DNA of 64,000 bases from Trileptium ribeirensis (Eukaryota; Nematoda; Enoplea; Enoplida; Thoracostomopsidae): NCBI GenBank assembly GCA_030248225.1, contig JASANE010003168.1, positions 1 through 64,000 of the forward strand, in the 5' to 3' direction. The position numbers were made by a program, and so were the translations under genes. The first letter of the stretch is position 1; each line of letters opens with the position of its first letter. Shown piece by piece: positions 1 to 9,070 of this stretch. Below the pieces are notes generated by a model. That model did not search any database. It saw only the letters and a list, made by a program, of their open reading frames with translations, and was not told the DNA's origin.

Positions 1-1
1 C

Positions 2-3000
2 GCTAGTAAGGCCCTCCTTGATTATCAACGCAGGTATCCCGCAATAGAAACTGAAGCTCTCGCTATTAGATGGGCCGCATTACATTTCAAGCATTACTTG
101 GTAGGGCACAAATTCCATGTTGAAACCGACCACAAACCACTTAAAACCCTGTTTGACAAACCACCCAGAAACTCACGCTTGTCCCAATGGAGGAGCGAGC
201 TATTACTTGAATTTGGGGGATTCGAAATATCATATAGACCAGGTAAGGAAAATGGCAATGCAGATGCTCTGTCACGCGACCCTAGATACGACCCGTCTGT
301 CATCGAGGAAATAGGTGACACTTACGAAGTCCTTATGATGGGTCGAGGACGACCCACCGGGCCACGCCCGCCAACAACCTGCGCAGCATGGGATCAATCG
401 CACTTGCCGTACCCCGTACGCACTGTTACACCGCTTGCGACCGGTGCACCGACACCTATAACAGGGAGCCCGATGGCTCCTCCAGGTCAACCCAATCCCG
501 AAGCAATCCCATCACAGCTAGTCCCTGACACGCAAATAACTACAGTACCCCCAGCAACGCTGACCCAGCAGGCAGCTACGCTAAGTGCTATCCCGGTCAG
601 GATGGATCCAGGAGAAACCCCAGTGATGTCGGTCCGTACTACCACTATCTCGGGTCCTGACGGCAGACCTCAGGCTCGGGGACCCAAAAGACCGTTTCGC
701 ACCGAATCCGAGGCGATGGGTTTAAGAGCAACCACGCTACCCACCGAGCAAGAATTCGACAGGCTCATGAAACTGATGATGCATTACGAAACCGAGATAC
801 TGCCAACCGTCCGAATTGAGGACGCACAGGACACACATGAGAACATATATTTGCCATTCTTTTCGGACCTCCCAGATTTTAATTTAGTACGGCTCTTACC
901 GTATATACAACGAAATGACCCAGAACTGGGTCCAATTTGGTGGTATCTTTACAACAAAACTCGGCCTAAAGCCGAATTAGGGGCGCTAAGAATAGAAATG
1001 CGCGCACATTATTTTGAACTGGCAGCGGATACCAAAATATTATACATGCATCCGCTGCAACCCGGAGATATAAATTACAAACTATGCGTCCCTATCACGC
1101 TCGTACAACAAATACTTAAGCATGAACACAATACTTTATATGGAGGACACCCTGGCCGTGACCGGCTTACAGCAAAATTAAAACAGTTTTATTACTGGAA
1201 AGGTATGTCCGAACACGTACAGCAATGGATCAGGCGGTGCACTCTATGCCAGTCCGCGAAGGACCCAATTTCTCGGATAACCACAGGATTGGGTAGGGTT
1301 CCGTTGGCAAATCAACCAATGTACCGTGTATTCGTGGATATACTGGATATTCAAGTTAGGTCACAGGCAGGCAATCGTTATGTTATTGCATTCATAGATC
1401 AGTTCACAAAGTTTGCAATAGCAGTGCCAATGAGGCACCAGGATGCTAATACAGCCGCTCACATATTCTTATATGAGGTAGTTAATAGGTATGGAGCTCC
1501 CAGGGAGCTCTACTCTGACCGAGGAGGTGCCTTTACGGCACACATGTTCGAAGAACTATGCCAGGAAATGCAAATCTTTCGACACATGAGTTTAGCCTAC
1601 CACCCTCAAGCCAATGGGGAGATTGAAAGATTCAATAGGACACTACTATACTTACTACGAGTAAGTGTACCACAAAATGATCACCACTCATGGGATGTAT
1701 CCCTACCATTCTGCATCATGGCCTACAATTCTTCGGTACACACAGCAACGAAATACCCACCCTTTTTGCTAATGCATGGATTTTACCCTAGATTGCCCGG
1801 AGAATACGACACGCAAAGTGCTGCCACTGGATACACAGGAGCACATTCCTATAGGGCCAACGCGCAGCGCTGGATGGCTTCTATTAGGGAGCGTGCATAC
1901 CAATCAATGAAAGCCGCACAGGAATTAAATCGCCTGAGATATGATAGACGAACTCGCGAACCACGCTATCACACCGGGGAATTAGTTTGGGTTTATAGAC
2001 ATGACACTACACCAGGAACATCCAGGAAACTCACGCCTCGATGGTGTGGCCCATACGAAATATTAGGGATCACCCCGCCGTGTATGCGCGTACGAATGCA
2101 CTCTAACCCAGAAGGTATAGCCCATGTCGTACATATTAATAGAACTAAACCATGCTTTAGGGCATTAGACCCAGTACCTAACGTAGGCGATTGGTTAGGC
2201 CAAGTACACGCTTCCGTGCTAGAGCGAGGTTTGACTGAGGCGACCCAACGTATTATCGCTGATAGGGATTTCGTCACCGAGATAGAGCCGGTAGACGAAG
2301 TAGCAGTGCGCACCGTAAGAACAGCAGTCAGTGACAGTTCCGATACGGAAAGTATAGAAATGGGTGACCCTAATGACCCTAATCTATACCGTCGGACCTA
2401 CGCTGAGATCGAAGCCGAGCAAGCAGCGATGGAACATATTGAGTACCGGACAGACGACTACGAGCCTCAAAATCCAAGGACGGTCAGAAATCGGATCCCA
2501 CTAACTGACCCGGATAGGGAAATAGAACCATCATGGCCACCAATATCACAGGAGCAGGTTACTAGGCAGGAAGCCTTCTCATACATACCAGAACCTGGTA
2601 GCCGAGATACGCAGGTAGAGTACGGTCAACATACAGTGCCCGTGACCACGATGGAAAGAATAGTGGCTACCAGCGAGGAAGTCCCATTTGGTGTACCAAC
2701 AGTAGGTGTTGGGATACTCGAGGGACAACATTTCTACCCAGCGGACATCACGCTATCCACCACGCCACGCGGAGCTTCGGGAGGAATCGTCGTACCAGGA
2801 CCATACACCTCAGGGGATCTACGCTACGCAATCATGCTCGCCGCGCAGGACCACCCGCTATTTCAATCACGACCAGCCGAACACATCATGGCATCGCGAT
2901 TGCGAGTGCCAATGGAAATGTCAACCCAAACTATAGGAGACTATACCACAATGCGCCCTTATAGTGCTCCACCAGTAGCCGCTAATTGGCCTACGTCTCC

Positions 3001-3988
3001 GCATCAATGGGTCTTCCGCGAGGCACCCATGACTCAGCCACCACTAGGGTCACCAATGTCCAGTTACCTGTCGGAAACCTCCGGAGAGGGTACGACAGTA
3101 GACATAAGAGCAGCTGAGGCAGACGACGAGTTAACTAGCCAAACTTCGCAGGAACCGTCCTCTGCCGAACGACGCGCTCAGGCAGGACAGGAAACTTCCA
3201 GCACCAGTTCTAGGACTCCTACCACGCAACCGGGAGCCTCTGACTCATTTAGTGAATTCACACTCGCAAGTTCAAGTAGCGAAGCACCGGCACCTCGGAG
3301 AGGAACAGGTCGCGCAGTAACACTAAGTACTCCTCCTCGCGCCCGAGCACCGCCGAGCCAGCAACGGAGCACGCGGACACCGTCAGAAGAGCGAGGAAAG
3401 GGCCTTGTCGGACGGGCCACCCAACGAAAACAAATAGCGTCGGCTCGAGGCAGTTCAACTATCCAGTTTACAAGCACTGAGCAACCGGGACCGTCCACAG
3501 TAACTATCACCGAGTTGGTACGTACCACAGCCACTACCACCTCCTCAGGAATAATGCGACTCAGTACCACGCAGGCAACAGTCCCAACTAGGCACCTTTT
3601 GTATCGACAAGCTAGAGACCGGGTCTTTAGGCCGTATGGCGCAGCATCGGACGAGGAAGTAGAAGACGCCTTACGTAGGCCTAGACGCGTGACCTTTCAG
3701 GAACCAGAGACAACCGCTGCCGACACTGGGGGAACCTCAACTAGACTGGCTTCGGCCACACGCGCACAATCCACCAGTGTCACTACCTCGATGACAAGCG
3801 CACCAATACTGACACCTCGACCACTTTTAACAGGAGAACGCTCTCCCGGCGGAACCTTGCCACCAACCACGTTCCCCCGCTACCCCTCCAGTCAAGAACT
3901 GCACCCTGCCGCTTGGCGACAGCGCATACCTCGACCACCACCCCATGAGGAATCTGAGTCCGATGAGTCGGACCCGCAAGTGGACTAA
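2..3988 (+). CDS. pol: Ty3/Gypsy Pol polyprotein, 3' part: RNase H, integrase, long disordered tail
   Basis: The frame is open from base 2 and ends at TAA 3986-3988, giving 1328 residues; the protein is cut by the window edge, so no start is assigned. Residues 1-92 match the end of a Ty3/Gypsy RNase H (TDHKPLK, and ENGNADALSR at its end). A Pro-rich linker follows. The integrase zinc finger lies near residues 376-422 (H376, H382, then the CTLC pair). The catalytic core has D446, D506 and E542, a DD35E spacing, and the HPQANGEIER motif. The GPY/F module is at 683-685. These parts copy and integrate the element. From about residue 725 the protein continues for roughly 600 residues rich in Ser, Thr, Pro, Arg and Glu with no domain I recognise; integrases of this group usually end soon after GPY/F. 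The frame is unbroken, which suggests a young copy. Its GC content is clearly higher than that of the AT-rich DNA downstream. Confidence 0.95.
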   Translation, partial: ASKALLDYQRRYPAIETEALAIRWAALHFKHYLVGHKFHVETDHKPLKTLFDKPPRNSRLSQWRSELLLEFGGFEISYRPGKENGNADALSRDPRYDPSVIEEIGDTYEVLMMGRGRPTGPRPPTTCAAWDQSHLPYPVRTVTPLATGAPTPITGSPMAPPGQPNPEAIPSQLVPDTQITTVPPATLTQQAATLSAIPVRMDPGETPVMSVRTTTISGPDGRPQARGPKRPFRTESEAMGLRATTLPTEQEFDRLMKLMMHYETEILPTVRIEDAQDTHENIYLPFFSDLPDFNLVRLLPYIQRNDPELGPIWWYLYNKTRPKAELGALRIEMRAHYFELAADTKILYMHPLQPGDINYKLCVPITLVQQILKHEHNTLYGGHPGRDRLTAKLKQFYYWKGMSEHVQQWIRRCTLCQSAKDPISRITTGLGRVPLANQPMYRVFVDILDIQVRSQAGNRYVIAFIDQFTKFAIAVPMRHQDANTAAHIFLYEVVNRYGAPRELYSDRGGAFTAHMFEELCQEMQIFRHMSLAYHPQANGEIERFNRTLLYLLRVSVPQNDHHSWDVSLPFCIMAYNSSVHTATKYPPFLLMHGFYPRLPGEYDTQSAATGYTGAHSYRANAQRWMASIRERAYQSMKAAQELNRLRYDRRTREPRYHTGELVWVYRHDTTPGTSRKLTPRWCGPYEILGITPPCMRVRMHSNPEGIAHVVHINRTKPCFRALDPVPNVGDWLGQVHASVLERGLTEATQRIIADRDFVTEIEPVDEVAVRTVRTAVSDSSDTESIEMGDPNDPNLYRRTYAEIEAEQAAMEHIEYRTDDYEPQNPRTVRNRIPLTDPDREIEPSWPPISQEQVTRQEAFSYIPEPGSRDTQVEYGQHTVPVTTMERIVATSEEVPFGVPTVGVGILEGQHFYPADITLSTTPRGASGGIVVPGPYTSGDLRYAIMLAAQDHPLFQSRPAEHIMASRLRVPMEMSTQTIGDYTTMRPYSAPPVAANWPTSPHQWVFREAPMTQPPLGSPMSSYLSETSGEGTTVDIRAAEADDELTSQTSQEPSSAERRAQAGQETSSTSSRTPTTQPGASDSFSEFTLASSSSEAPAPRRGTGRAVTLSTPPRARAPPSQQRSTRTPSEERGKGLVGRATQRKQIASARGSSTIQFTSTEQPGPSTVTITELVRTTATTTSSGIMRLSTTQATVPTRHLLYRQARDRVFRPYGAASDEEVEDALRRPRRVTFQEPETTAADTGGTSTRLASATRAQSTSVTTSMTSAPILTPRPLLTGERSPGGTLPPTTFPRYPSSQELHPAAWRQRIPRPPPHEESESDESDPQVD

Positions 3989-4097
3989 ACTACCCGACAT
4001 ACCGGCACGTACCCCGAGGGAGGACCCAAAAAATCCCACAAAGCCCAGAACAAGGGTGAAAATTAAAGGCAGACCTAATTTTCATCCATACCATGTA

Positions 4098-4124
4098 AAT
4101 TTACCTGTGCTTCCTCCATTTTAG
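4098..4124 (+). promoter_or_regulatory. Predicted 3' splice site of the first NADAR-SGNH gene
   Basis: A pyrimidine-rich run ends in TTTTAG at 4119-4124, and the ATG of the next frame starts on the following base. This is the arrangement of an env-type subgenomic mRNA acceptor: splicing from a leader donor upstream of this window would make 4125 the first AUG. The donor is not in the window. The site is inferred from sequence only. Confidence 0.65.
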
Positions 4125-5378
4125 ATGCGTCGTAGCTACAGCCAGAACGATCTCCGTGCTCCTCGCCTGCCAAAAGGAGTGCTACATGAGCCTGCAGTGT
4201 GCGACGGGCACCGATACCCGGCCGTCCCCCGAAGCCACATGAGCAGCTCACGCTTCTGGGAGGCGGTCGAGGTCAAGCGATCCAACCACTATACGCTGGC
4301 CAACGAACACTTTCTCCACGGTGGTGGCTTTAGTCATAATGGTCGCCAGCTCGGCAGCGCCACCGAGCATTTCTACATCACCATATTGGACCTGTTGGGG
4401 TTCGTCTCGGCGATCGCCCCTATTTTGGATCAACGGATGTCACCGACGGAGGTTAAACTACGCAGCGTAGCCCTCCTCCGCTCGTTGCCGGCCAGCACTC
4501 GACAATGGCTTCGATCATACCAGGTCCACGTTATGCGCCCAATTCTCCTGGCTAAGTTCCAGGACCTCGATTATTGGGATGACCTGTACGATACGGGCCA
4601 TAAGCCGCTCCTCAACGACACCCTTGACAACTTCTGGGGTACGGGTGTCCACCGGAGCGAGTGCGGGGCCGACCAACCGGCCTACCACAACGCGTTGGGA
4701 CATCTGCTATGTGACATCCGGTCGTTCCACCGCGACCGTTTTGTGCGATGGCCGCGGACTATCATCGTCGGCGACGAGCGTGCCCTGCCGTTATTGGACG
4801 TGGCCGACGACTACAACCGTATCACATTCGTACGGCCCGGACTCGGCATGATCTCGTTGATCCACTGGGCGCTCGCGTTCCTGACGCCGCAAACCGACTG
4901 CGTCGTCATTATCGGCGGTTACCGGGATGTCTGGAACCTGCCCAACAAGGCACTCTCGCCAGGCGCCTATCTCAAGCGGATCAAGCGCCACCTCATGGTG
5001 CTCGAGAGACGGCTCCGGGCAGACTCGGCCATCGTCATCACCGGGCCAGCGCCACACTGGGACGATTTCCGGTACAACAGCACGGCGTGGTTCGATGAAC
5101 TGACCGAGCGCAGGACCAGGATGGTGGACGGGCACCAGGCGCTCACGAGCGTCATCATGCCGAAATGGCCCGTGACGCTAAAAGGGGTTGAAGCCTGGGA
5201 CGCGATTGGTCCGTTTAATCGAGGCGAAGAGCGCCAACGATGGCTCGAGCCAGTAGTTTCGCCGTCGTTTTGGCCAGAACTATGCGATTGGACGGAAGAA
5301 CTGATTCGCCGTACGGACATATTTTGGCGTATGGGCGAAGCCCATTTATATAAGAAGGCTGAACCCTGGAATGAATGA
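4125..5378 (+). CDS. NADAR-SGNH fusion protein, first copy (env-position ORF)
   Basis: 417 residues, intact, starting 136 bases after the pol stop, directly behind a predicted splice acceptor. Residues ~44-202 fit the NADAR (YbiA-like) fold: an LSN-like start (LANEH, 58-62), a SATEH motif with E81, W128, VMRPILLAKF (136-145), a DTG (156-158), DNFWGTG with D168 and W171, and HNALGHLLCDIR (188-199). NADAR enzymes cleave N-glycosidic bonds in riboflavin intermediates or act on ADP-ribose conjugates, including ADP-ribosylated guanine. The acidic and Trp positions typical of active members are present. Residues ~210-395 look like an SGNH/GDSL hydrolase: IIVGDE (213-218), VIIGGYRD (261-268) and TGPAPHW (306-312). 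The nucleophile Ser of GDS is Glu218 and the Asn of GxND is Arg267, so this half is probably not an esterase. I see no signal peptide or membrane segment, which argues against an envelope protein. The function for the element is unknown; removal of host ADP-ribose marks is one inference. Confidence 0.85.
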   Translation: MRRSYSQNDLRAPRLPKGVLHEPAVCDGHRYPAVPRSHMSSSRFWEAVEVKRSNHYTLANEHFLHGGGFSHNGRQLGSATEHFYITILDLLGFVSAIAPILDQRMSPTEVKLRSVALLRSLPASTRQWLRSYQVHVMRPILLAKFQDLDYWDDLYDTGHKPLLNDTLDNFWGTGVHRSECGADQPAYHNALGHLLCDIRSFHRDRFVRWPRTIIVGDERALPLLDVADDYNRITFVRPGLGMISLIHWALAFLTPQTDCVVIIGGYRDVWNLPNKALSPGAYLKRIKRHLMVLERRLRADSAIVITGPAPHWDDFRYNSTAWFDELTERRTRMVDGHQALTSVIMPKWPVTLKGVEAWDAIGPFNRGEERQRWLEPVVSPSFWPELCDWTEELIRRTDIFWRMGEAHLYKKAEPWNE

Positions 5379-5396
5379 GGCCGTACCAACCCAAAC

Positions 5397-5415
5397 AAAA
5401 AGGAGGGAGAGGAAA
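5397..5415 (+). promoter_or_regulatory. 19-base all-purine tract between the two NADAR-SGNH genes
   Basis: Positions 5397-5415 contain only A and G, in the style of a retroelement polypurine tract. It lies between two coding frames rather than next to an LTR, so it could be a central or relic plus-strand primer, or chance. No TG-starting LTR is apparent directly after it. Confidence 0.3.
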
Positions 5416-5554
5416 TAGCCTATTTGGAGAAATGAAGGGAACGCTTGGGGTAGTAGCGCTATAAGGTAATGCATAGGTAAAGTGGGACAAGAAAGAAAAT
5501 AGCCAGCGAGCGATTAGCGAAATAGAGCGACCCAACGCAACGACAACCCGAATA

Positions 5555-5577
5555 TTTATGTGCGTTTCTTCTTGCAG
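5555..5577 (+). promoter_or_regulatory. Predicted 3' splice site of the second NADAR-SGNH gene
   Basis: A pyrimidine-rich run (TTTCTTCTTGCAG, 5565-5577) ends exactly where the ATG of the next gene begins (5578). It repeats the layout seen at 4124/4125, and both sites abut the start codon with no gap. Two independent acceptors placed like this make subgenomic splicing the simplest reading. Confidence 0.65.
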
Positions 5578-6837
5578 ATGGCCGACACCACGCAACCGCA
5601 ATGCAGCGACGAAGCCGAGCAGACTCGGAGGCGATCCAGCGGACGCGCATCGTTGAGTGGGCCATTGGCCCCACCCGAATCGACGTGGTTCCAGCTTCCG
5701 GCGATCCCAACGTATCGTGTGGATTTAACCAAACCATATGTGACATTTTTGTCCCACGGTACTGAATGGCCGGAGCTGTCAAATATGCACGAAGCGCCAG
5801 CACCATTCTCCCACGACGGCAATACTTTAACGACCGTCGAGAAACACTACCAAGTACAGGTGCTCTCGCTGCTAGAACTGACTGATGCCGTCCGAGAATT
5901 ACTGCTCATGACCGGCACTCCGCTGCAACTTAAAACGCGAGCTCGGGAACTCAAGAATGAGCTCATTGACGGTGTCACCCAGGCACGTCTCAAGCCGCTC
6001 CTCGAACATATCATGCGGCCGATCCTGCTTAGCAAGTTCGCCATACCGGAATATGCGCGAATTCTGCGACTCACGGACGACCAACAACTGTTGGAAGCCA
6101 CAACGGACAGTTTCTGGGGCGTTGGGCGTACAAACCAACAGCTGCAGCAGCATGAGGCCCCGACGCGCTGTCACAACGTCATGGGTCGACTACTCGAGGA
6201 GGTACGGGATTACCGTGCTACCGGTCATGTTCGCTGGCCCAAGACAGTCATAATAGGTGACGCCCTGGCGTTGCCAATCCTAGAAATGGCCACCGAAAAT
6301 AAATGGATCGTCAATGGATGGCCAGGATCCACAATGGTACGGTTGCTGCAATTGGCCAACGCGATCCTAACCCCGCAGACCAGCTGCATTGTCATACTTG
6401 GCGGGTTCCAATACATCTACCGCAAGGCACCAATGGAGCAGCTCCACGCGTCCTTGCCGAATGCCGCCTTTCGGAAATTCAAGCGGCACCTGGGTGTACT
6501 CTCCCGCCGAGTTGCAGCCAATACCGCTATCGTTATAGCGCCGCCGGCTCCCCGATGGGCTGCCACTAATCAGGACGCTTTATCGTGGACAGCCGAGCTC
6601 AAGCAAGTGATGGCTAATCACCGACGGCAGCACGACACCTTCCATAACGTGTATATGCCTTCCTGGCCGGTCGCGTTCCACAGTGCAGACGCGTGGGAAC
6701 GGGACGAGCCGCACATGGAATGGCAACAAAGGCCACAGTTTGACGAGCCGATGGTGTCGCAGTATTGTCGGCGGAACTTGCATGAGTGGGTGAGCCGTTT
6801 AGTTAGGGACGCCGAGCTAAGGCGCTTAACACACTGA
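5578..6837 (+). CDS. NADAR-SGNH fusion protein, second copy (env-position ORF)
   Basis: 419 residues, intact, a diverged paralogue of the protein at 4125-5378. The start is the ATG at 5578, next to the splice acceptor; the frame is open a little further upstream but has only a GTG there. Residues ~55-212 are the NADAR domain: LSNM (67-70), TVEKHY with E88, IMRPILLSKF (145-154), DSFWGVG with D177 and W180, and CHNVMGRLLEEVR (198-210). The Trp at residue 128 of the first copy has no match here. Residues ~220-410 are the SGNH-like half: VIIGDA (224-229), IVILGGFQY (271-279) and APPAPRW (321-327). The GDS serine is Ala229 and GxND reads GFQY, so the hydrolase site is degenerate in this copy too. 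The acidic N-terminal ~50 residues are unrelated to those of the first copy. The shared domain order shows that the gene was duplicated within the element or an ancestor. No signal peptide or membrane segment is seen. Confidence 0.85.
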   Translation: MADTTQPQCSDEAEQTRRRSSGRASLSGPLAPPESTWFQLPAIPTYRVDLTKPYVTFLSHGTEWPELSNMHEAPAPFSHDGNTLTTVEKHYQVQVLSLLELTDAVRELLLMTGTPLQLKTRARELKNELIDGVTQARLKPLLEHIMRPILLSKFAIPEYARILRLTDDQQLLEATTDSFWGVGRTNQQLQQHEAPTRCHNVMGRLLEEVRDYRATGHVRWPKTVIIGDALALPILEMATENKWIVNGWPGSTMVRLLQLANAILTPQTSCIVILGGFQYIYRKAPMEQLHASLPNAAFRKFKRHLGVLSRRVAANTAIVIAPPAPRWAATNQDALSWTAELKQVMANHRRQHDTFHNVYMPSWPVAFHSADAWERDEPHMEWQQRPQFDEPMVSQYCRRNLHEWVSRLVRDAELRRLTH

Positions 6838-7962
6838 GGGCCACACCAAGACGTGTGAAAATAGAGCGGGGACGGCACTGTAAGAAGATAGGTTATTGCG
6901 AGGGCAAACCAGAAATTACCAGGAAGCTCCAACTAGGTCTAATAGTAGCGGGCAGCAGCGGAGCGCGCGGAACTGAGCGACGCGAAATTTCTAAGGAAAC
7001 ATTATTCGAAGGTGGTTTAATCTGAAACACCACTAGTGTAAACCAACCCGAACCAGATTAAGCTAGTACCAGAACGCGGTAAATACGAAATCTAAACCTT
7101 CCCTGCAAAGTCTACAATACCATGGAAACCTTAGAAAATTTTGACAATTTATAGGGAACTCCTGGGTCAGGTAACCTGGCAGTCCGGACCCTTTCTCGGG
7201 AGTGACCAATCCAAGCAACCAAATCCTTGGAGGTACGTGCCAAAACAAATGTATATATATAATGTTATTAAAACATAAAAAATTTGTAACAATTTATGAG
7301 AATGTAATAAATATAATAAATAACGCGAGGAAGCAACGTCGAAATGACAAAAGGAAAATTTCATAGAAATTCAAACCCCATTTTGAGAAACTTGGCTACT
7401 TCAACCCATAAGGAAAAACTTCGAAAATTTCCGGAAAATAAGGGAGAAGGAGCGACGTTTTTCATGTTTTCTGGGCGTAAAGAGACATCAGGTCGCCCTT
7501 CTGTCCTGAAAGTTATAATATCTTACCGAAATTTATATATATTTACCAAAACTCATCAATTTTACAAAATTTTTATCGAACATTTACCAAAAGTTACCAA
7601 AGTTTTACGGAAGTTCTGGAAATCTGGCAAATTTTCTCCAAATTCTCCGTAAATTTTCTTAAATTTTCACGCATGATCTTAAAACCTTTGGAAATTTTTC
7701 TTAAATTCTACGTTAAATTTCATAACAATCTCAAAATTTTTCCGACTAAATCGAATGACGGGCTGTACATCTACGGATTTAACGGTGAAATTTCACACAA
7801 ACTTATCTTTCCACTCGATTTACACTCTTACCCTAAGTAAGGAGTCCAATAAATCCAAAAAATTTAAAGAGATGTACCAGCCCAACTTTGTGAGAATGAT
7901 AAAACGTGCGCAACATAGTAAATTTCGTAGAGAACAAGGGAAAAGGACGACCGGATACCGGT
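6838..7962 (+). other. Retroelement 3' untranslated region, no gene seen
   Basis: The sequence moves from the GC-balanced coding style to AT-rich DNA. Purine runs at 7440-7452 and 7936-7947 are possible polypurine tracts, but neither directly touches an obvious TG-starting LTR. Short frames here show no recognisable protein. Confidence 0.4.
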
Positions 7963-8066
7963 GGAGTGTGACCTCTGTGTGAACTATTGCGTAATTGTGC
8001 AGTATCATATTCATTGTGAAATAAACTTTGTATTTCATTTCTATTGCATTTATAAGGTCACACTCC
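7963..8066. repeat. 12-bp perfect inverted repeat around an 80-bp spacer
   Basis: GGAGTGTGACCT at 7963-7974 is the exact reverse complement of 8055-8066. The TG...CA core (7967-8062) resembles LTR ends, and an AATAAA lies near 8022. At 96 bp it would be far too short for a usual Gypsy LTR. It may mark the LTR start, or be a separate small element. Confidence 0.5.
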
Positions 8067-8951
8067 GCTGCCCGCAGGTGCCCGGGATGATTTTGGCACC
8101 GAAATTGATGACAGGTATCATAACTAGGGGTGTCCGGTCGATCCGCTGGAAACAAATTGATGTTGTTTTATGTATATACAACGTTTGTGCCTTATATTGT
8201 ATATGCTTTATTGTACTTGGTATACAGAACGGGTGTGCGTTCGGCGAGGCCGGGGACCAACGGACGTTTCAGAGATTTTTGGTATTATACAAAAATTGGT
8301 CGCCCTTGGCCGATCCCAGCGCGCACGCCGAATAATCAGTATCTCGTAATAGCTGTTGTGTATTGGTGCTCGTTATATATATTAATAGGTCGAGGAATAT
8401 CCGGATGAGCCCACGCCGGGTTTTAGGTGATCAAAATCTTTGGTCGGAGAAAATTAGAACAGAGTATTTTAGGATACAGAATTTCTAAGACACTATTTTT
8501 GGGGTGCAACACAAAAAACTCCATTTTTGGGTTTCTTACAAATTTTAAGGGAACGGGGGTGACTCAACCCTCTTAAGGACACTACTGGGGTGTCAAATCG
8601 CCCCGGCGGGTCTAAAAATTTGGATCCCTTAAATACTTACGGATCCCCGAACAGGCGTTTAAGCCTCCCATTTTCTAAGCCCAAAAGGGTACCTAAAATA
8701 ATCCAAACTCCCAGATTTTTGGAGCCAGGGACACTTATCGGGTTCTCCCCTAACTGTTTAGTTGAAGACCGGGGCCACCCACCCCCACGGGTCCGCTCAG
8801 GATCCCCTAAACTCTAATGAGACATCAAAATCTTGGGTCACTTACGTCTAAATTGGCCTCTAGCGGGCCTCCCGTGGGAGTTACATTAAATATTAAATTT
8901 TCATCAGTAGCCGGCCTGCCAGGGCATGATTCTGGTCCTGCCCCCGGCCGC

Positions 8952-9011
8952 CTACTGGTTTTCGTTCTTGAGATATCGGCAAAAACGTGCCGATATCCCT
9001 ATGAGAAACCA
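8952..9011. repeat. Long hairpin in the candidate LTR
   Basis: GATATCGGC (8972-8980) pairs perfectly with 8989-8997. An outer arm, CTGGTTTTC near 8955, pairs with GAGAAACCAG near 9002-9011. A stem-loop in the RNA or a protein-binding palindrome is possible. Confidence 0.5.
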
Positions 9012-9048
9012 GCGCCCTGAGCACTGGTATATTTTTCTTTTAAAATTT

Positions 9049-9070
9049 CCTCGCCCCGACCAGGGCGAGG
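9049..9070. repeat. GC-rich 8-bp stem-loop
   Basis: CCTCGCCC at 9049-9056 is perfectly complementary to GGGCGAGG at 9063-9070, with a 6-base loop. On the plus strand no T-run follows closely, so it is not a simple terminator. It lies about 40 bases after the larger hairpin. Confidence 0.5.

Noticed and set aside
98..3988. Pol starting at base 98
   Set aside because: The codon there is TTG inside a frame that is open from base 2 and already reads as RNase H; the true start is outside the window.
5560..5577. Start of the second NADAR-SGNH gene at 5560
   Set aside because: The codon is GTG, and the six codons before 5578 are the pyrimidine tract and CAG of a splice acceptor; ATG 5578 fits better.
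4125..6837. Envelope glycoprotein genes
   Set aside because: Position suggests env, but no signal peptide, fusion peptide or transmembrane segment is visible, and the NADAR and SGNH motifs explain most of both proteins.
7967..8062. A complete 96-bp LTR
   Set aside because: Too short for this element type, contains no promoter, and a better promoter lies at 9431; kept only as an inverted repeat.
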